DNA from: Saccharospirillum mangrovi
GTDB lineage: Bacteria > Pseudomonadota > Gammaproteobacteria > Pseudomonadales > Natronospirillaceae
Direction of reading: 5' to 3'
Assembly: GCF_003367315.1 (NCBI RefSeq)
Contig: NZ_CP031415.1
Span: forward strand, 1,424,001-1,488,000
Length of the DNA: 64,000 bases
The notes under the pieces are model-generated. The model did no database searches, was not told the origin of the DNA, and worked only from the letters and a program-made list of their open reading frames with translations. Of the stretch, positions 33,237 through 41,899 are shown one piece after another. Within the stretch, counting starts at the first letter, position 1. Each line of letters starts with the position of its first letter. A program made the position numbers and the translations under genes.

Positions 33237-33664
33237 TAAACGCGATCTCGCAAATCGTGACGGTTCAGTGGGTAGCCGCGATCCTGATAAAACCGATACC
33301 GCTGGCGGCTGGCTTCCAGCACAGCCGGTTCCTGGCTGACCACTTCGAACACGCGCTCAAAGCGGGAAAAATAATCCGGCAATTCAGTCGCCAGATTGAT
33401 CAGCACGTCGTGGTGCTGGCCGGGGTGATCGTGCCAGCCAATCTGCACGGCTTCGGCGTCGCCATCAAGCAGGCTGTGTGGCAGGAAGCTGTCGGGGGTT
33501 AATCCCCACAAGGTGTTGCTCAGGTTTTGCGCCTGTTCAGCGTTATCGACCGCCAGCAGAACACTGTGCTGGCGCGACCGGGCTTTGATCACCAGTCGGG
33601 CGGCGTAAGCCAGGCGGTCGAGCGTCTGGACGGCGGGAATGATGTGGAAGTCGATGCGGGTCAT
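33236..33664 (-). CDS. holC: DNA polymerase III chi subunit (HolC)
   Basis: 142 residues: MTRIDFHIIPAVQTLDRLAY, ARLVIKARSRQHSVLLAVDN, LWGLTPDSFLPHSL and ATELPDYFSRFERVFEVV match HolC, which links the clamp-loader complex to single-stranded-DNA-binding protein. ATG 33664 is the family start; the frame runs upstream to 33709 with no match. The gene usually follows pepA; here a pirin/LysR pair lies between the two. Confidence 0.93.
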   Translation of the reverse strand: MTRIDFHIIPAVQTLDRLAYAARLVIKARSRQHSVLLAVDNAEQAQNLSNTLWGLTPDSFLPHSLLDGDAEAVQIGWHDHPGQHHDVLINLATELPDYFSRFERVFEVVSQEPAVLEASRQRYRFYQDRGYPLNRHDLRDRV

Positions 33665-33793
33665 AAGCCATTTCGTGTTGCAAACCTGTGCATGGTAATC
33701 AAAGGCCAAAATGGAAGAAACGGCCAGGTTTGCAAAAATGGACCCGAATAACCCGGGCAGCAGATTCGCCCGGGTTGGCTGGAGGGCTTGGCG

Positions 33794-34624
33794 TTAGAAT
33801 GGACGGATCCGGAGGATTTCGGCTTCGCCAATCGCCAGGGCTTCGGGCGAGGTATGCACCGAGTAATAACCCAGCGACAAGGGGTACGGATGCGGTATCG
33901 CCGAGCCGAGTACAAAGGTCGCGCCTTGTGCACCGGCTTGAATGTCGATCGGGTCGGTACTGTCTTCAAAGGCAGCCAGATCGCCAGCGGTGATGGCGCC
34001 ATTGGCATCAAGGTCGCCTTTCGCCACTGCGATAAACGCCGTGCTCTGCTTGGGTTCGGGCACAAACTGCCAGCGTTCGTTGGGGGCCAGTGTCACCAAT
34101 AAGTAGGTCATGTTTTGCGGGCTGCGCGCCGGGCTGGTAACGCCGGCGTAACTGCCAATCATGACGCGGGCGGGGCCGACAGCCGGGGTTTGGTCCGATT
34201 CGACAAATTGGGTGAACGATGACGAAAGTTCCAGTTCGGCGTCGAGCGCTACCCAAAGTTGAAAGCCCTGAATGCGCTTCGATTTACCTTGGCTCATTTC
34301 ATCGCCATGCCAGATGCCGGTGCCGGCGCGCATCCACTCGACGCCGCCAACACCCATGTAGCCTTCATGACCGACTTTATCGTTGTAATGAACGTCGCCT
34401 TCGGTCAGCACCGTTACTGTGGCGATGCCGGAATGGGGGTGTATACCCATCTGGCTCATGGTTTGGGTTTCCATTTCGAACAAGTCGAGAAAGACAAAGG
34501 GTTTGAGCAACTGACCAAAATCGGACGGACTCATCAGCCGGGTGATGGGGCCATGGCTGTGGCCACGGGTGATGGCCGCTATGGATCGTTGAGTGGTGGT
34601 TTGATCAAGCATTTGAGTCGACAT
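33794..34624 (-). CDS. pirin family protein
   Basis: A 276-residue bicupin protein. The N-terminal cupin has the metal-binding region HPHSGIATVTVLTEGDVHY and GGVEWMRAGTGIWHGDEM, where the last His/Glu replace the usual HSE. The C-terminal half (AITAGDLAAFEDS to HPYPLSLGYYSVHTS) matches the Pirin_C cupin. Pirins bind iron; bacterial members act as quercetin dioxygenases or as partners of metabolic enzymes. ATG 34624 is the most likely start (an internal ATG at 34612 is possible). Divergent from a LysR gene that probably regulates it. Confidence 0.88.
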   Translation of the reverse strand: MSTQMLDQTTTQRSIAAITRGHSHGPITRLMSPSDFGQLLKPFVFLDLFEMETQTMSQMGIHPHSGIATVTVLTEGDVHYNDKVGHEGYMGVGGVEWMRAGTGIWHGDEMSQGKSKRIQGFQLWVALDAELELSSSFTQFVESDQTPAVGPARVMIGSYAGVTSPARSPQNMTYLLVTLAPNERWQFVPEPKQSTAFIAVAKGDLDANGAITAGDLAAFEDSTDPIDIQAGAQGATFVLGSAIPHPYPLSLGYYSVHTSPEALAIGEAEILRIRPF

Positions 34625-34694
34625 GTTAGTGGCCCGGTTTGGGAGTGGAAGGCTACTGTACAACCGGATTTTCTATCGGAGAATCCGTTTTAAA

Positions 34695-34704
34695 TTGATA
34701 TCAA
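34695..34704. promoter_or_regulatory. palindrome in the pirin/LysR control region
   Basis: TTGATATCAA is a perfect palindrome within the 173-base AT-rich gap between the divergent pirin and LysR genes, with a second GATATC nearby (34732-34737). It is a candidate LysR binding site (inference). Confidence 0.4.
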
Positions 34705-34797
34705 GTATCAGTAATGAAGATGGATATCGCGCTGGTAATACCATTTTCATCATTTATATTGTTGCTTCTATTTCACCGGCATCAACAGATTAGATAG

Positions 34798-35691
34798 ATG
34801 TTGCAGAGCGTTTCGATTGATCAGTTGCGCATGTTCGTCGCAGCCGCCAATACCGGCAGTTTTTCAGGTGCCGCGCGGCAATTGAACCGGGCACAGTCGG
34901 CCATCAGTCAATCCATGGTGGCGTTGGAAAATGCGCTGGGCGTTACGCTGTTTGATCGCAGCGAGCGCCTGCCCAAGCTGACGCCCGAGGGCAGTGCGTT
35001 GCTGGAACGCGCGCGTGGCATTGTTCAGGATACCGATGCACTGAAAACCGAAGCCCGACATTTGGCCGAAGGGCTGGAGCCAGAGTTGTCGCTGGTGTTG
35101 GACATCATGTTTCCGCAATACCTGTTGGTGCAGCTTGCCCGGGAATGGGCGCAACGGTTTCCCTCCACCCCACTGAGTATCTGTTTTGAAGCCTTGGGCG
35201 GGGTGTCCAGCCATGTGTTGGAAGGCCGTTGCAGTTTGGGGGTGATCGGTACGTTGCAGACGGTGTCGCCGGATCTGACCAAGGAATGGTTGTTCGATTT
35301 ACCGATGACCACAGTGGTGGCGCCTGAGCATCCGTTGGCGTCGATGACCGGCATGATTCCGACCAGCGTGGCGGCGGAATACACGCAAATCGTCTTGACC
35401 GACCGCTCGGAACTGACGGTAGGGCTGGGCTTTGGCGTGATCGGCAAACAAACCTGGCGCGTGACGGAGCTGTCAACCAAGCAAGCGCTGTTACGCGCCG
35501 GCCTGGGCTGGGGCCACATGCCGCTGCCGGAAGTGGCGCAGGATGTGGCCGCCGGCTATCTGACTACCGTGACGCTCGAAGGCGGGCCAACTCACTACAA
35601 AATGCCGATGTCGGCGGTCTACCGCACCGATGCCCAGCCCGGCATTGGCGGGCGCTGGCTGATTGATCGGTTGAAGCAGTTGGCTGAATAA
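34798..35691 (+). CDS. LysR-family regulator next to pirin
   Basis: A 297-residue LysR protein: SIDQLRMFVAAANTGSFSGAARQLNRAQSAISQSMVALE (helix-turn-helix, residues 6-44 in total) and a C-terminal effector-binding domain, with HMPLPEVAQDVAAGYL near the end. Divergent LysR-pirin pairs are common in proteobacteria, where the LysR protein is thought to control the pirin gene. The ATG is at 34798; no clear ribosome site is seen. The effector is unknown. Confidence 0.9.
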   Translation: MLQSVSIDQLRMFVAAANTGSFSGAARQLNRAQSAISQSMVALENALGVTLFDRSERLPKLTPEGSALLERARGIVQDTDALKTEARHLAEGLEPELSLVLDIMFPQYLLVQLAREWAQRFPSTPLSICFEALGGVSSHVLEGRCSLGVIGTLQTVSPDLTKEWLFDLPMTTVVAPEHPLASMTGMIPTSVAAEYTQIVLTDRSELTVGLGFGVIGKQTWRVTELSTKQALLRAGLGWGHMPLPEVAQDVAAGYLTTVTLEGGPTHYKMPMSAVYRTDAQPGIGGRWLIDRLKQLAE

Positions 35692-35703
35692 ATTGGGTCG
35701 GGG

Positions 35704-35727
35704 TTGCCATCACCAATGCGATGGCAA
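35704..35727 (+). terminator. hairpin after the LysR gene
   Basis: TTGCCATC (35704-35711) and GATGGCAA (35720-35727) form a perfect 8-base stem just past the LysR stop, followed by an A-rich run, so it may act with the next hairpin. Confidence 0.5.
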
Positions 35728-35742
35728 GAGTGGAAAAATAGA

Positions 35743-35764
35743 AAAGGGGCCGGTTGGCCCCTTT
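35743..35764. terminator. bidirectional terminator between LysR and pepA
   Basis: AAAGGGGCC (35743-35751) and GGCCCCTTT (35756-35764) form a 9-base stem with a GGTT loop; A and T runs at the two feet allow it to stop transcription from both sides. Confidence 0.85.
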
Positions 35765-35790
35765 GTGTTACTCGCTCGCTTAAGCGCGAA

Positions 35791-37263
35791 TCAGCTCAGG
35801 CGGTCGAGCAGATAGCGCGTCAGCATGCCGACGGGGCGACCGGTGGCGCCTTCTTTGGCACTGGTCCAGCCGGTGCCGGCGATGTCGAGGTGCGCCCAGT
35901 TGTAGTCGCGGGTGAATTCCGACAGGAAGGCGGCGGCGGTGATGGAACCGCCGGCACGGCCAGCGCCGATGTTGCGCAGGTCGGCGTACGGGCTTTCCAG
36001 TTCTTCGCCGTATTCTTCCCACAACGGCATCGGCCAGCCACGGTCCCAACTGGCCTGGCCGGCGCTGACCAACTGCTGTTGCAGTTCTTCGTTGTTGGCG
36101 TACACAGCGGTCGGGTGATGGCCCAGGCCGATGATGATGGCGCCGGTCAGGGTGGCGATATCGACCACGCTGGCCGGTTCGAAACGCTCGACGTAAGTCA
36201 GCGCATCGCACAATACCAGGCGGCCTTCGGCGTCGGTGTTGAGGATTTCGATGGTCTTGCCAGACAGACTGGTGACCACGTCGCCGGGGCGAGTAGCACC
36301 GCCGGACACCATGTTTTCGGCGGCGCAGATCACACCGATCACATTCAGCGCCGGCTTCAATTCCGCCAGTGTATTCAGCGTGCCGAATACCGAAGCGGCG
36401 CCGAGCATGTCGTATTTCATTTCCTCCATACCGGCCGCCGGCTTGATGGAAATGCCGCCGGAATCGAAGGTCAGACCTTTGCCGACCAGAACGTGCGGTT
36501 TCTGATCGCTCTTGGCACCGCTGTACTTCATGACAATGACGTAAGGCGGGTTATCGCTGCCTTGAGTGACGGCCAGGAAGGAACCCATGCCGAGCGCTTC
36601 CATTTCTTTCTGACCCAGCACTTCAACGCTGATTTCGTCGTAGGCGTCGGCCAGAGCGTGCGCCTGTTTGACCAGATAATCCGGGTTGCAGATGTTGGCC
36701 GGCAGGTTGCCGAGTTCACGTGCGACGTTCATGCCGTGCGCCAGGGCACGACCGGTTTGAACGGCGCTGTCGAGGTTCTGTTCTACGGCCAGATAATCCA
36801 ACCGTTCCAGTTTATTGGCGTCGGCTTTTTTGGATTTGGTGGTGTCGTATTGGTACAGGCTGGTCAGCATCAGCTCGGTGGCTTTTTCGACACACCATTG
36901 GGTGGTGCGGCCGGCCGGTTTGAGATCGTCCAGCGCGACGCTGGCCGTTGATACCTTGGCTTGTTTCAGTGCTTTGACGGTGGCTGTGATGACTTTAATA
37001 AAGGCGTTTTCACCGAACTTGGCCTGGCTGCCAGCGCCGATCAACAACACCTGACGCGCAGGCAGGTCGGTGTGGCCGATCAAAGGTGTGACCTGACCGA
37101 CTTTGGACGCCAGCAAGCCCTGGTCTTTGAGGCTGTTGAACAGGGCCGTGTGTTGGCCGCTGAGCGCGGTCAGACTGGCTGCGTCTTCATCGTCGAACAG
37201 GTAGACCACCAGGGCTTCGGTGTCGATGGCGTCGAGAGCGCCGTGATTGACGTTGAATTGCAT
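35791..37263 (-). CDS. pepA: leucyl aminopeptidase (PepA)
   Basis: A 490-residue M17 aminopeptidase with two metal ions per active site. The catalytic motifs are LVGKGLTFDSGGISIKPAAG and the signature NTDAEGRLVLCDAL; the N-terminal ~160-residue macro-like domain is present. It removes N-terminal residues from peptides and in enteric bacteria also acts as a DNA-binding protein. GGAGA lies before the ATG. In Pseudomonas pepA directly precedes holC; here the pirin/LysR pair separates them. Confidence 0.95.
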   Translation of the reverse strand: MQFNVNHGALDAIDTEALVVYLFDDEDAASLTALSGQHTALFNSLKDQGLLASKVGQVTPLIGHTDLPARQVLLIGAGSQAKFGENAFIKVITATVKALKQAKVSTASVALDDLKPAGRTTQWCVEKATELMLTSLYQYDTTKSKKADANKLERLDYLAVEQNLDSAVQTGRALAHGMNVARELGNLPANICNPDYLVKQAHALADAYDEISVEVLGQKEMEALGMGSFLAVTQGSDNPPYVIVMKYSGAKSDQKPHVLVGKGLTFDSGGISIKPAAGMEEMKYDMLGAASVFGTLNTLAELKPALNVIGVICAAENMVSGGATRPGDVVTSLSGKTIEILNTDAEGRLVLCDALTYVERFEPASVVDIATLTGAIIIGLGHHPTAVYANNEELQQQLVSAGQASWDRGWPMPLWEEYGEELESPYADLRNIGAGRAGGSITAAAFLSEFTRDYNWAHLDIAGTGWTSAKEGATGRPVGMLTRYLLDRLS

Positions 37264-37364
37264 GTTGTCTCCAAAAATCTGTGACTGAAAAAACGACGCT
37301 TAGCAACAACGGCCGCGTCGCGAACGGGTGCATGATACCAAAGCCCCGCACGGCGGGCAGGGCA

Positions 37365-37817
37365 TCAGGATTTCTTTTTTACTTTGGGGGTGTAAACCAG
37401 TTCGGTCTGGCTGGCGAGATCGGGCCAACTGCGGCGTTCGGCATTGCCGTAGCGCCAGAGAATGCCGACTAGTGCCAGACCCCAGGCGGGCAGCGCCGTC
37501 CAGAAGCGAATCAGCCCCTGGCGCCAGCTCGGCGGCTGGCCGGGTTCGGCGTCGATGTGGATGCGCCAGACGCGCATGCCAACGGTCTGGCGCTTGGTGT
37601 GCCAGAAGCCGACAAAATAAAGCTGGATGATGATCAGGTTCCACAGCCAGAACAGCACCGCGCTGACGCCGCCTTCAATGGCGTCGCGCCCAGCCAGAAA
37701 GTGGCTCAGGGTCACCGGAATAAAACCGGCGAGAATCAACAGGCCGAGCAGGATAAACCAGTCGTACAGTACAGCGCCGATCAGGCGCAGCAGAGAGGGG
37801 CGGGCTAGGGCGGTCAT
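37365..37817 (-). CDS. RDD family membrane protein
   Basis: 150 residues with the RDD-domain pattern: LLRLIGAVLYDWFILLGLLILAG, then LFWLWNLIIIQLYFVGFWHTKRQTVGMRVWRIHI (the second and third segments joined by a short loop) and LIRFWTALPAWGLALVGILW, ending in basic PKVKKKS. Family members include putative transporters and ion exchangers; function is not established. Divergent from the ArsR-type regulator downstream. Confidence 0.85.
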   Translation of the reverse strand: MTALARPSLLRLIGAVLYDWFILLGLLILAGFIPVTLSHFLAGRDAIEGGVSAVLFWLWNLIIIQLYFVGFWHTKRQTVGMRVWRIHIDAEPGQPPSWRQGLIRFWTALPAWGLALVGILWRYGNAERRSWPDLASQTELVYTPKVKKKS

Positions 37818-37968
37818 GGTTTCCAGAGGTTTGGTTTCCAGAGTCAGGCAGGGCGCAGGCTAACGGATTGACATAAAGCTGCCAATAAATCCTGTTGGTT
37901 CGGCCGTTTTTGACTATCCTTTAGCCTTTCAGAAACCCCTCAGACCTATAGAGCCCAAGGAGTAGTCG

Positions 37969-38286
37969 ATGGAAGCGCTTATGGAATCCAAGTCGCTGGC
38001 CATCATGGAAGAACAGGCCGGTCGGGCAGCCCAGCTGCTTAAAGCACTCAGCAATGAACGTCGCCTGCTGATTCTGTGCAATCTGGTAGGCGGCGAATTA
38101 TCGGTCACTCAGCTGAATGCGCGCATTCTGCTCAGTCAGTCCGCTTTGTCGCAGCATCTTGCCCGGTTGCGCCAGGATGGGTTGGTGTCCATCCGCAAAG
38201 AAGCCCAGACGGTGTATTACCGCATCGCCAGTGATGAAGCCAAGCAGGTATTGGGATTGCTCTACAATCTGTATTGCGCGGACTGA
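37969..38286 (+). CDS. ArsR-family regulator of the BigR/SqrR persulfide-sensing type
   Basis: A 105-residue winged-helix repressor. It carries one Cys in LLILCNLVGGELSV (C37) and one in LLYNLYCAD (C103), 66 residues apart, the same spacing as the two cysteines of BigR and SqrR that form a tetrasulfide link when persulfides rise. ALSQHLARLRQDGLV is the recognition helix. By analogy it would repress genes for sulfide detoxification. AAGGAG is 7 bases before the ATG. No sulfide gene is adjacent, so its targets lie elsewhere. Confidence 0.8.
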   Translation: MEALMESKSLAIMEEQAGRAAQLLKALSNERRLLILCNLVGGELSVTQLNARILLSQSALSQHLARLRQDGLVSIRKEAQTVYYRIASDEAKQVLGLLYNLYCAD

Positions 38287-38293
38287 TACCCAG

Positions 38294-38313
38294 GCCGGAC
38301 GGCTCCGTCCGGC
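38294..38313 (+). terminator. terminator-like hairpin after the ArsR-type gene
   Basis: GCCGGACGG (38294-38302) pairs with CCGTCCGGC (38305-38313) just past the stop, followed by GCTTATTTCCC. The T run is weak. Confidence 0.6.
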
Positions 38314-38602
38314 GCTTATTTCCCTTGTTCAAACTGTTGATGTGACGCCCCGTTGTTATTGCCAGGCGCCAATTCTTTGTCGATTTTGACGGGCCTTGCG
38401 TTCGACCGCTGTCAGGCGCCAGGGTATTGGCGTTTGGGTGAGGTTGTTAATTGAACTGGCTCACGTTTTTCTGGTGGTGCATCGGTCCACCCAGTGAAGT
38501 GTTTGACATTGTCTATAAAGTGTATAGGTTGTTTTTTAATCAAGGAAAGGGTCACAGGGATTGTCTTTCTTCCACCGATCTTCCTAAGCAGATTGAACAA
38601 CA
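38314..38602. other. gap with no gene recognised
   Basis: The 316 bases from 38287 to 38602 hold the hairpin above and otherwise no supported feature. Short frames on both strands lack ribosome sites. Part may be the leader of the gene at 38603. Confidence 0.4.
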
Positions 38603-39001
38603 ATGTCAGAAGCGAAAGCCAGAACAGACGCCAGTATCAGTCGACTTCATGTTCCGGAATACAACAGTCGCGAATACCCGCCATTGCCGCCCCGTATCCG
38701 GCTTGCTTCCAATTGCTGGGAGCGAACTTGGTGGCTGACCTTGATTCAACCCGTTACCCAGCCTGAACGCCTCAAAAGTTTCGTCAAACGTTTCTGCACC
38801 GATACCGTCGATATCCGCGCCACCTTACGCACCAGCCGCCGGCTGTGTTTTGCCGTGACCGGTGCTGAGCTGGATCAGCAATCCGAATTTGAAATTGCCA
38901 TGATGGTGATGGCGCATATTGAGCGCGACTTCGGACATATCGAACGGGTGGAGGACCGGCCAGCATCGGTCTGGCCGTACCGGGAATTTGCCCGCGGCTG
39001 A
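38603..39001 (+). CDS. hypothetical protein
   Basis: An unrecognised 132-residue soluble protein: RLASNCWERTWWLTLIQPVTQP, then FCTDTVDIRATLRTSRRLCFAVTG, and FEIAMMVMAHIERDFGHI. Its start, ATG 38603, has no clear ribosome site. No membrane segment. It lies between the BigR-like gene and the opposing dgkA gene and has no obvious partner. Confidence 0.5.
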   Translation: MSEAKARTDASISRLHVPEYNSREYPPLPPRIRLASNCWERTWWLTLIQPVTQPERLKSFVKRFCTDTVDIRATLRTSRRLCFAVTGAELDQQSEFEIAMMVMAHIERDFGHIERVEDRPASVWPYREFARG

Positions 39002-39075
39002 GTCGTTCAGGCTCAGCCGTTTTTCTTGCCTTCCGTTAGTTTCCCTACTTTAAAGCGTTGCCGCTTTATTTCTGT

Positions 39076-39130
39076 TTATCCCAAAAACTTATCCCAAAAA
39101 ACTTATTCCAAAAGATTTATCCCAAAAAAC
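39076..39130. repeat. four-unit tandem repeat at the dgkA 3' end
   Basis: Units of 13-14 bases built on TTATCCCAAAAA at 39076, 39089, 39103 and 39117. On the minus strand a unit reads TTTTTGGGATAA, and the unit nearest the gene supplies the last codons and stop of dgkA (F-L-G-stop). The other three copies lie in the 3' untranslated region. Confidence 0.75.
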
Positions 39131-39512
39131 GCTGCCAGAGTGCTGCCGCCCAGAGCAGGATGGCGATCAGGATGGTCAGCAGTACTGCGGCCGAACCCAT
39201 GTCTTTGGTGCGGCCGGATAATTCGTTGTAATCAGTACTGACCCGATCCACCAGGGTTTCCAATGCGCTGTTGATCATTTCCACCACCATGATCAGCATC
39301 AGCGAGGCGATTAATACCGCCGCCTGCCATATTGAAGGCGCCAGCCAGATGGCTAACGGCGTGCCCCCCAGCAACAACCAGGTTTCCTGTCGAAACGCCA
39401 CTTCATGGCGAAATGCCGAGCGCACCCCCTGCATGCTGTAGCGAGTGGCGTTCAGCAATCGCCGCAGGCCGGCGGCCTGGTATTGACGCAGGTTTTCATA
39501 AGGCGAAGTCAT
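39117..39512 (-). CDS. dgkA: diacylglycerol kinase (DgkA)
   Basis: 131 residues with three membrane helices. MQGVRSAFRHEVAFRQE, then LMLIMVVEMINSALETLVDRVS and LSGRTKDMGSAAVLLTI match the DgkA family, including the E...NSA catalytic core. It phosphorylates diacylglycerol released during envelope glycan synthesis, in the inner membrane. Its start overlaps the hrpB stop as ATGA, so it is the third gene of a coupled operon. A short tandem repeat covers its 3' end. Confidence 0.93.
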   Translation of the reverse strand: MTSPYENLRQYQAAGLRRLLNATRYSMQGVRSAFRHEVAFRQETWLLLGGTPLAIWLAPSIWQAAVLIASLMLIMVVEMINSALETLVDRVSTDYNELSGRTKDMGSAAVLLTILIAILLWAAALWQRFLG

Positions 39513-41899
39513 GACGTCGAGTTTCCTTGTTGGCGCAGTTGTCGGTTGGTGGCCGTGGTTGCCAGAGCGTTCCAGGGGTCTTCCGGCCAGGGATGGCGGT
39601 TGTAGCGGCCGCGCATTTCCTTACGGATATCGGGGTAAATCCTGGCCCAGAAATGCGGCAGGTCGGTGACCTGGGCCAGCACCCGGCCGTTGGGTGCGAG
39701 CAGGGCGAGCGTCAGCGGCTGGCGGCCGTCGATGATGGTCGGCGTCTGTTCCAGTCCGAAGGCCTCCTGCAATTTCAACGCGGCGGTGACGCGGTTTTGG
39801 TCAGCGTCGTAATCCAGTTCGCAATGCCGACCCGACGGCGCCTGCCAATGGCGCGGACAGAGTCGGTTAAGTTGTTGAGCGCGCTCGTAGCCGAGCCAGG
39901 CATCAAACAGCGCTGGGCTGTCGAGTTGGGTCAGTTGTGCGAGGCCGTTCAGCCACGGCTCGACGTCGGCTGCTAGTTCAGCCGGGCTGGGCGGTTGCGG
40001 CCAGTCCGGTTGGAAGGCGCAGGCTAATCGATAGCGTCTTTGCCGGTTATCCAACGCCTCGGCTTTCGGCCAGTTCGACCAAGGTTGTTCGGCCAGCCAG
40101 TGTTGCCAGGCAGCCAGCCGCTCGGTCGGGTCGGGCCGAACCGGTTGGCTGTCGATCAAAAACGGGCCGAGCCAGCGGCGGCGTACAAAACGGCTGTGAT
40201 CGGTGGCGCTGGCGAGGCTGGTGTCGCTGCGTTCTGGCAATACCTGTACGACGCTGGTTGCTTGCACCGCCAGTGCTTGTTCGACCTGAATCTCAGAATT
40301 TTTTCCCCGGCCGTGCAGCAGCACAAACCAGTCGGCTTTTTCATCGGTTAAACCTTGAACGGCAGTGCCGTTGGCAAGCCGTGCCCGGCCGTTGGTATCG
40401 CGATGAATCAAGCGTTGGCTCAGCGCGGCGACCAGTACGGCGTCGGGCAGCAAGCGCGCGCTCTTGTCCAGCCGAATGTTGAGCCGCTGCGCCAGCAAGC
40501 GCGCTTCGCGCTGCATATTGCGGTCGGCTTGGGCGACGGCTTGGCTAAAGCCTTCGGCGCTGGCGTCGGGCCAGGGCAGGGCGTTGCTCAACAGCGCGCC
40601 CAGCCAGGCGGCGTCGCTGCCGTGGCCGGCGCGTTCGCCAGTGACGACCAAATGCGCCAGCGCCGGTTCCAAACCCAATTGCGCCAGGCGGCGGCCGTGG
40701 TCGGTGAGTTGGCCGGCGTTATCAAGCGCCAGCCAGCCGGTGAGTTGTTGCACCGCCGTTTGCCAGCGACCGGCCGTTGGCGCCGTGAGCCAGAAGGCGT
40801 CGTTGCGTTCCAAGCCCCAATCGGCCAGTGCCAGCACCAGCGGTGTTAAATCGGCTTGCAGGATTTCCGGTGGCTGGTCGGGTGCCAGACCGTCGTGTTC
40901 GGTTTGCGACCACAGCCGATAACAATGCCCTGGCCCCAACCGCGCGGCGCGGCCGGCGCGTTGGCGGGCGCTCGATTTGCTGATCCGACGGGTTTTCAAT
41001 TCGGTCAGTCCGGTCACCGGGTCGATCTGGGCATAACGTTCCAGACCGCTGTCGATAACGGCACGCACGCCCGGCAAGGTGACGCTGCTTTCGGCTAAGT
41101 TCGTGCTCAGAATGACGGTGGGTTCGGCGTCGGTCAGGCGCGACAGCAAATCATCCTGCGGCACCTGGCTGTGCAGCACACCGACCGGCCAGTCGGCCGG
41201 CAGACGTTGTTGCAGGCGTTCGATTTCGCGTAAGCCGGGCAGGAAAACCAGCGTATGGCCGGGCCAGTCTGAGCGGGCCTGACGAATCAATTCGACGGTT
41301 AAGGCGTCAACATCGCCGCGGCCGGGCGGGTGGTACGACTCGGTCATCGTATGCAATTGACCGTCGGACACCACCGTCGGCAGTTTCAGCGCCTGTTCCA
41401 ATCGGCTCAGGCTGAGCGTGGCCGACATCACCAGCAGGCGCAGATCGTCGCGGAACAGTTCGCGGCAACTGTGCAACAACGTCAGGCAGGCATCCTGGTC
41501 CAGTTGGCGTTCGTGGAATTCATCGAGAATCACCGTGCCGACGCCGATCAATTCCGGGTCTTGTTGCAACCGGCGCAGGAAAGCGCCGTAGGTGGTGACA
41601 GTCAGACGGGTAGCGGCACTGCGGCGGCTGTCGTGACGCAGGCTGTAACCGACCTGTTCACCAACCGGCTCGCCCAACTGTTCCGCTAATCGTGCGGCGG
41701 CCAGTTGCACTGGCAGGCGGCGCGGCAACAACAGAATCGTTTCGCGTTCATCAGCGTCCAACAGCCACAGCGGCAGGCGCGTGGTTTTGCCGGAACCGGG
41801 CGGCGATTGCAGCAGGCAACCGCCGCTCTGCCAGTGCGACAACACCGCCTCGCGCAGCGCGTCGACCGGCAAGGCATCCAGCGGCGGCCGGGCGGTCAT
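39509..41899 (-). CDS. hrpB: ATP-dependent helicase HrpB
   Basis: A 796-residue DEAH-box RNA helicase-like protein. Walker A is SPPGSGKTT (33-41), the DEAH-type box is ILDEFHER (123-130), SAT follows and motif VI is QRAGRAARLGPG, then the HrpB C-terminal domain ending YNRHPWPEDPWNALAT. Its role in E. coli is not settled. ATG 41899 overlaps the upstream gene's stop (ATGA). The frame is open upstream to 42376, but that extension lies over the preceding gene and is not family-like. Operon with the hypothetical and dgkA. Confidence 0.95.
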   Translation of the reverse strand: MTARPPLDALPVDALREAVLSHWQSGGCLLQSPPGSGKTTRLPLWLLDADERETILLLPRRLPVQLAAARLAEQLGEPVGEQVGYSLRHDSRRSAATRLTVTTYGAFLRRLQQDPELIGVGTVILDEFHERQLDQDACLTLLHSCRELFRDDLRLLVMSATLSLSRLEQALKLPTVVSDGQLHTMTESYHPPGRGDVDALTVELIRQARSDWPGHTLVFLPGLREIERLQQRLPADWPVGVLHSQVPQDDLLSRLTDAEPTVILSTNLAESSVTLPGVRAVIDSGLERYAQIDPVTGLTELKTRRISKSSARQRAGRAARLGPGHCYRLWSQTEHDGLAPDQPPEILQADLTPLVLALADWGLERNDAFWLTAPTAGRWQTAVQQLTGWLALDNAGQLTDHGRRLAQLGLEPALAHLVVTGERAGHGSDAAWLGALLSNALPWPDASAEGFSQAVAQADRNMQREARLLAQRLNIRLDKSARLLPDAVLVAALSQRLIHRDTNGRARLANGTAVQGLTDEKADWFVLLHGRGKNSEIQVEQALAVQATSVVQVLPERSDTSLASATDHSRFVRRRWLGPFLIDSQPVRPDPTERLAAWQHWLAEQPWSNWPKAEALDNRQRRYRLACAFQPDWPQPPSPAELAADVEPWLNGLAQLTQLDSPALFDAWLGYERAQQLNRLCPRHWQAPSGRHCELDYDADQNRVTAALKLQEAFGLEQTPTIIDGRQPLTLALLAPNGRVLAQVTDLPHFWARIYPDIRKEMRGRYNRHPWPEDPWNALATTATNRQLRQQGNSTS

